NCBI RefSeq assembly: GCF_002709775.1
Contig: NZ_PAQR01000054.1
Span: forward strand, 1-64,000
Source of the DNA: Thalassospira sp.
Lineage (GTDB): Bacteria; Pseudomonadota; Alphaproteobacteria; Rhodospirillales; Thalassospiraceae
Direction: 5' to 3'
DNA: 64,000 nt
In this document: positions 60,683 through 64,000 of the stretch, in pieces
Position numbering within the stretch: the stretch's first letter is position 1
Layout of the letters: the number at the start of each line of letters is the position of its first letter
The notes under the pieces: model-generated
What the model saw: the letters and a program-made list of their open reading frames with translations, nothing else
The model's database searches: none
Told to the model about the DNA's origin: nothing
Program-made: the position numbers and the translations under genes

Positions 60683-62620
60683 TCAGAAATCAGCCTCGAT
60701 AACGCGATCACGGATTTCAGCCGCCATCGTATCACCCAGTTCCTCAATGCCGTAAGTCTTCTGGTGTTTGAAGCCGATACGACGAACCGAAGCAGTTTTT
60801 TCTTCGGCTTCGCGTTTACCAAGCGCCAGGATCATCGGAACCTTGGCGTGGCTGTGCTCGCGGACCTTGTAGTTGATTTTCTCGTTACGGGTATCGAGCT
60901 CAACAGTGAGGCCCTTGGCTTCAAGCGCTGCCTTGACTTCATGTGCATAATCGTCGGCGTCATTGGTAATGGTGCAGACAACCGCATGAACTGGAGAAAG
61001 CCACAGCGGCAGGCGACCGGCATAGTTTTCGATCAGAATGCCGATGAAGCGTTCGAGCGACCCAAGGATCGCACGGTGCAGCATGACCGGACGGTGTTTT
61101 TCACCATCTTCGCCCATATAGGACGCATCCAGACGTTCCGGCAGAACAAAGTCGGCCTGAAGCGTGCCGCACTGCCAGTCACGACCAATCGCGTCACGCA
61201 GCACAAACTCAAGCTTCGGCCCATAAAACGCGCCTTCACCCGGGTTGACTTCAAGGGCCAGACCCGCTTCTTCAGCCGCTTCGCGAAGGGCCGCCTCGGC
61301 CTTGTCCCAGATCTCGTCAGAACCGGCACGCACTTCCGGACGGTCGGAGAATTTGACAAGAATGTCGGTAAAGCCGAAATCCTTGTAAACCGACTTCAGA
61401 AGGTCACAGAAAATCTTGGTTTCCGAGACGATCTGGTCTTCGGTGCAGAAGATATGCGCATCATCCTGAATGAACTGGCGCACGCGCATGATGCCGTGCA
61501 GACCGCCGGACGGCTCATTGCGGTGACAGCAGCCAAATTCCGCCATACGCAGCGGAAGGTCGCGATAGGACTTGCTGCCAAGGCGGAATATCTGCACGTG
61601 GCACGGGCAGTTCATCGGCTTAAGCGCCAGAACACGTTCCGGATCATCTTCATCCGGGGTCGTGGTGAACATGTTCTCGCGGAACTTTTCCCAGTGACCG
61701 GATTTTTCCCAAAGCACACGATCGACAAGCTGCGGCGTACGCACTTCCTGATAACCGGCTGCATCAAGGCGATCACGGATATAGGTTTCAACCTTGCGAT
61801 AAAGCTTCAGACCCTTGTCATGCCAGAAGACCGATCCTTGGGCTTCTTCCTGCATGTGGAAGAGGTCCATTTCGCGGCCAAGGCGACGGTGGTCGCGCTT
61901 TTCAGCTTCTTCAAGCATGTGCAGATACGCATCAAGGTCTTCCTTGCTTTCCCAGCAGGTGCCATAGATACGCTGCAGCATTTCATTGTCGGAATTGCCA
62001 CGCCAATAGGCGCCGGCAACCTTCATCAGCTTGAAGGCCTTGCCGATCTTGCCGGTCGACGGCGCATGCGGGCCACGGCACAGGTCGATGAAATCGCCCT
62101 GGCGATAGCAGGTGATGGTTTCGGTTTCCGGCAGATCACGGATGATCTCGGCCTTGTATTTTTCACCCTTGTCCAGGAAGAACTTGATCGCTTCATCACG
62201 GTCCCAGACCTCACGCACGATCGGCTCGTTGCGTTCGATGATCTTGTGCATCTGCTTTTCGATCTTGACCAGATCGTCGGGCGTGAAGGGCGTTTCGCGG
62301 GCAAAGTCGTAGTAGAAACCGTTCTCGATGGACGGGCCAATCGTGACCTGCGTATCGGGATAAAGTTCCTGAACGGCTTCAGCCATGACATGTGCGCAAT
62401 CGTGACGTATCAGCGGCAGAACCTCTGCATGGCCCTTGGTCACGATTTCGATAGTCGCGTCAGTGTCAATCTCGCGCGCGAGGTCGCGCACTTCACCGTT
62501 GACGATGATGGCAAAGGACTTCTTTGCCAGCGAAGAACTGATGCTTTTGGCGACATCGAACCCCGATACCGGGCCGTCAAATTCGCGTACGGCACCATCG
62601 GGAAGGGTCAGGGCAATCAT
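60683..62620 (-). CDS. thrS: Threonine-tRNA ligase
   Basis: 645 residues, full length (E. coli 642). N-terminal TGS domain (1-60), editing domain with [10 protein letters not shown] (HxxxH) and CRGPHA, catalytic class II core with motif 2 [20 protein letters not shown] and motif 3 [11 protein letters not shown], zinc ligands in MNCPCHVQ and downstream His, and C-terminal anticodon-binding domain ([11 protein letters not shown] to the end). Charges tRNA(Thr) and edits Ser-tRNA(Thr). No operator hairpin like that of E. coli thrS is evident upstream. Monocistronic. Confidence 0.97.
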   Translation of the reverse strand: MIALTLPDGAVREFDGPVSGFDVAKSISSSLAKKSFAIIVNGEVRDLAREIDTDATIEIVTKGHAEVLPLIRHDCAHVMAEAVQELYPDTQVTIGPSIENGFYYDFARETPFTPDDLVKIEKQMHKIIERNEPIVREVWDRDEAIKFFLDKGEKYKAEIIRDLPETETITCYRQGDFIDLCRGPHAPSTGKIGKAFKLMKVAGAYWRGNSDNEMLQRIYGTCWESKEDLDAYLHMLEEAEKRDHRRLGREMDLFHMQEEAQGSVFWHDKGLKLYRKVETYIRDRLDAAGYQEVRTPQLVDRVLWEKSGHWEKFRENMFTTTPDEDDPERVLALKPMNCPCHVQIFRLGSKSYRDLPLRMAEFGCCHRNEPSGGLHGIMRVRQFIQDDAHIFCTEDQIVSETKIFCDLLKSVYKDFGFTDILVKFSDRPEVRAGSDEIWDKAEAALREAAEEAGLALEVNPGEGAFYGPKLEFVLRDAIGRDWQCGTLQADFVLPERLDASYMGEDGEKHRPVMLHRAILGSLERFIGILIENYAGRLPLWLSPVHAVVCTITNDADDYAHEVKAALEAKGLTVELDTRNEKINYKVREHSHAKVPMILALGKREAEEKTASVRRIGFKHQKTYGIEELGDTMAAEIRDRVIEADF

Positions 62621-62660
62621 GGTTGGCTCAACTCTGCTTTATCTGCGGGCATAATTCAGT

Positions 62661-62704
62661 AATGCACATATACGACCCGCATGTTTACGCGGGGTAAATG
62701 CACA
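62661..62704. repeat. Direct repeat upstream of thrS
   Basis: AATGCACA occurs at 62661-62668 and 62697-62704, 36 bp apart, flanking the dyad CCCGC-N8-GCGGG (62678-62695). It sits 40-85 bp upstream of the thrS start. Could be a protein-binding region or fold in the thrS leader. Confidence 0.35.
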
Positions 62705-62727
62705 AGAAAAGGAATTTCAGGATGAGG

Positions 62728-62841
62728 TCAAGTTCGCTCTTTGAAAAAAGCGACTTTCGGGACAGCACGGACCGCCGCAACGCCAATCTGGCGTGCAGTG
62801 TTTTCGGCGATCTTCAACTTTTTGTCGGCAAAGCCGTGCAT
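62728..62841 (-). CDS. Candidate 37-codon small ORF upstream of thrS
   Basis: An ATG at 62841 with GGGA 9 nt upstream opens a 37-residue frame starting MHGFADKKLKIAENTARQ and ending in a basic AFFKERT. It has a helix-forming, lysine-rich, coding-like composition, and no other gene occupies this stretch. No family recognised; it may be spurious. Confidence 0.3.
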   Translation of the reverse strand: MHGFADKKLKIAENTARQIGVAAVRAVPKVAFFKERT

Positions 62842-62974
62842 TGACACTATCCCGTAAGGTGAAGAGCCAATATAACAGGACAAACTTGTAGAGCAAGACG
62901 CAAGCCGTTGCCAAAAGCGCGTTTTGTCAAAAACATGAAATTGGCGCCACCAACGCCAAAACAGGGAGCCCCAA

Positions 62975-64000
62975 ATGTCGAGCCCGGAAGTCCGCCGGAA
63001 CATCATGATTTTAAGTCTGTGCGTTGCGCTGTCTGCCAGTGCGATGTCGCTGATCTTTACTGTCGCGGCCGTGATTGGCTTTTCACTTGCCAGTGACAAA
63101 TCCCTCTCAACCCTGCCGGTTGCCTGCATGATGATCGCCATGATGGCAATGACGGCCCCATCGGCCGTGATCATGGCCAAGAAGGGGCGTCGGTTTGGTT
63201 TCTGGATGGGGGCTGCCATTGCGATGATGGGCGCGGTGTCGGGAATGGGCGCGGTTTACTACGCCAATTTCTGGCTGCTTTGCGTGGCTTGTGCCTGCAT
63301 CGGGGCGGGCAACGCCATTGCCATGCAGTATCGTTTTGCCGCAGCCGAAGCCGCACCGGCAGAATTCCGCGCGCGTGCAATTTCCTACACCATGCTGGGT
63401 GGTTTGGCCTCGGCCTTTATCGGACCGAACCTGGCAAGCTTTGCCCGTGACTGGTTTGACACGGTGCCGTTCCTTGGCACTTTCGTGGCCTTGATCGGTT
63501 TGCAATTCCTGTTGGTGATCGCCATTGGTCAGCTGCGCTTGCCCGATATGCGCGGGCACAAGCATCCGGAACCGGCACGCCCGCTTAAAACCGTGATGGG
63601 GCAGCCGGCTGTGATTGTTGCGATCATTGCAGGCGCGCTTGGCTATGCGGTCATGAGCTTTGTAATGACGGCAACGCCGCTTGCGATCCTTGATTGCAAT
63701 TACGCGTTTGGCGATGCCGCCTTTATCATCCAGTGGCACGTTGTCGGGATGTATGCGCCGGGATTCTTTACCGGGAACCTGATCAAACGGTTTGGGGCGC
63801 TCAAGGTCATTCAGGCCGGTGCGATCCTGAACTTTGTCTGTCTTGCCGTTGGGCTTGCCGGGCAGGACCTGATGGGGAATTTCTGGGTGTCGCTTGTGCT
63901 GCTCGGTGTTGGTTGGAACTTCATGTTTGTTGGCGCCACCACGTTCCTGACGGAAAACTATCGTCCGTCCGAACAGGCCCGTGTACAGGCCATCAACGAG
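62975..64000 (+). CDS. Major facilitator superfamily transporter (3' end outside window)
   Basis: 342 codons from ATG 62975 (AGGGAG 6 nt upstream) to the window edge, still open. About ten of the expected twelve helices are present. The loop 2-3 motif reads VIMAKKGRRFGFWMGAAI. A second-half MTATPLAILDCNY, WHVVGMYAPGF and LGVGWNFMFVGATTFL match the same segments of the other MFS gene (16058-17236), so the two are paralogues. Substrate unknown. Divergent from thrS. Confidence 0.88.
   Translation, partial: MSSPEVRRNIMILSLCVALSASAMSLIFTVAAVIGFSLASDKSLSTLPVACMMIAMMAMTAPSAVIMAKKGRRFGFWMGAAIAMMGAVSGMGAVYYANFWLLCVACACIGAGNAIAMQYRFAAAEAAPAEFRARAISYTMLGGLASAFIGPNLASFARDWFDTVPFLGTFVALIGLQFLLVIAIGQLRLPDMRGHKHPEPARPLKTVMGQPAVIVAIIAGALGYAVMSFVMTATPLAILDCNYAFGDAAFIIQWHVVGMYAPGFFTGNLIKRFGALKVIQAGAILNFVCLAVGLAGQDLMGNFWVSLVLLGVGWNFMFVGATTFLTENYRPSEQARVQAINE

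Larger units (their letters stand above)
62621..62974. other. 354-bp region between thrS and MFS gene
   Basis: Divergent promoters of thrS and the MFS transporter. It contains a pair of direct repeats (62661-62704) and one short open frame (62728-62841, listed separately). Confidence 0.5.

Noticed and set aside
60764-62662. 632-codon open frame on the plus strand opposite thrS
   Set aside because: It lies entirely antisense to a perfect threonyl-tRNA synthetase and has no family resemblance; long antisense frames are common in GC-rich coding DNA.
1-64000. CRISPR arrays, insertion sequences, prophage or integron sites
   Set aside because: No regularly spaced repeats, transposase, integrase or terminal inverted repeats were seen; tRNA-Ser at 17896 is not followed by an integrase or a repeat of its 3' end.

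Overview
The window is a gene-dense stretch of chromosome from a moderately GC-rich alphaproteobacterium. The AapJQMP amino-acid transporter, the gatCAB amidotransferase operon, the nucleoside-type BMP/ABC transporter, ornithine-lipid genes and the density of LysR, IclR, DeoR and GntR-type control all fit a marine Rhodospirillales bacterium such as Thalassospira. That placement is inferred from gene content and was not tested by a search. I see no insertion sequence, phage, CRISPR array or rRNA. One tRNA (Ser-GCT) is present.

Layout. 1-1309: end of a spermidine/putrescine-type ABC permease operon. 1601-4827: gatCAB. 4895-9163: HMA metallochaperone, DJ-1/PfpI protein with a divergent LysR gene, thymidine kinase, and a divergent argO/argP pair with a clear LysR operator. 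9310-12892: pqiABC, an MCE-type intermembrane lipid transporter. 13149-17613: a 562-residue protein of unknown function, a GlxA-type regulator with an MFS transporter, and a small unknown gene. 17896-17988: tRNA-Ser. 18062-27068: a lipid region with cfa, a JmjC/cupin-type putative dioxygenase, and a compact five-gene minus-strand operon (olsB, LolA-like protein, RND/MMPL exporter with a C-terminal cyclic-nucleotide-binding domain, outer-membrane beta-barrel, olsA). 27427-28251: CigR-like protein and a stand-alone RAM domain. 28348-39107: nucleotide/nucleoside scavenging (PfkB kinase, periplasmic 5'-nucleotidase, BMP-type ABC importer, cdd, purine nucleoside phosphorylase, deoA). 39171-44374: GMC oxidoreductase, DASS carboxylate transporter, DeoR regulator, and an orphan MlaF-like ATPase with altered catalytic residues. 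44506-48751: aapJQMP. 49247-56769: acetoacetyl-CoA synthetase, moaB, TauE/SafE, a soluble chemoreceptor-like protein of reversed architecture, a duplicated-fold membrane protein, an IclR regulator and msrA. 56924-64000: small envelope proteins, a SPOR lipoprotein, a TPR protein, DUF4126, thrS and an MFS gene cut by the window end.

The most interesting object is the operon at 20503-27068. It carries both ornithine-lipid acyltransferases, and between them an inner-membrane RND pump, a periplasmic LolA-like carrier and an outer-membrane barrel. Together these could synthesise ornithine lipid and move it to the outer membrane. The cyclic-nucleotide-binding domain on the pump suggests second-messenger control. 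This is an inference from synteny and domain content. Secondary points are several well-formed operators (argO/argP, upstream of acetoacetyl-CoA synthetase, between the GMC oxidoreductase and the DASS transporter), a terminator-like hairpin in the gatCAB leader, and the degenerate orphan MlaF-like ATPase.
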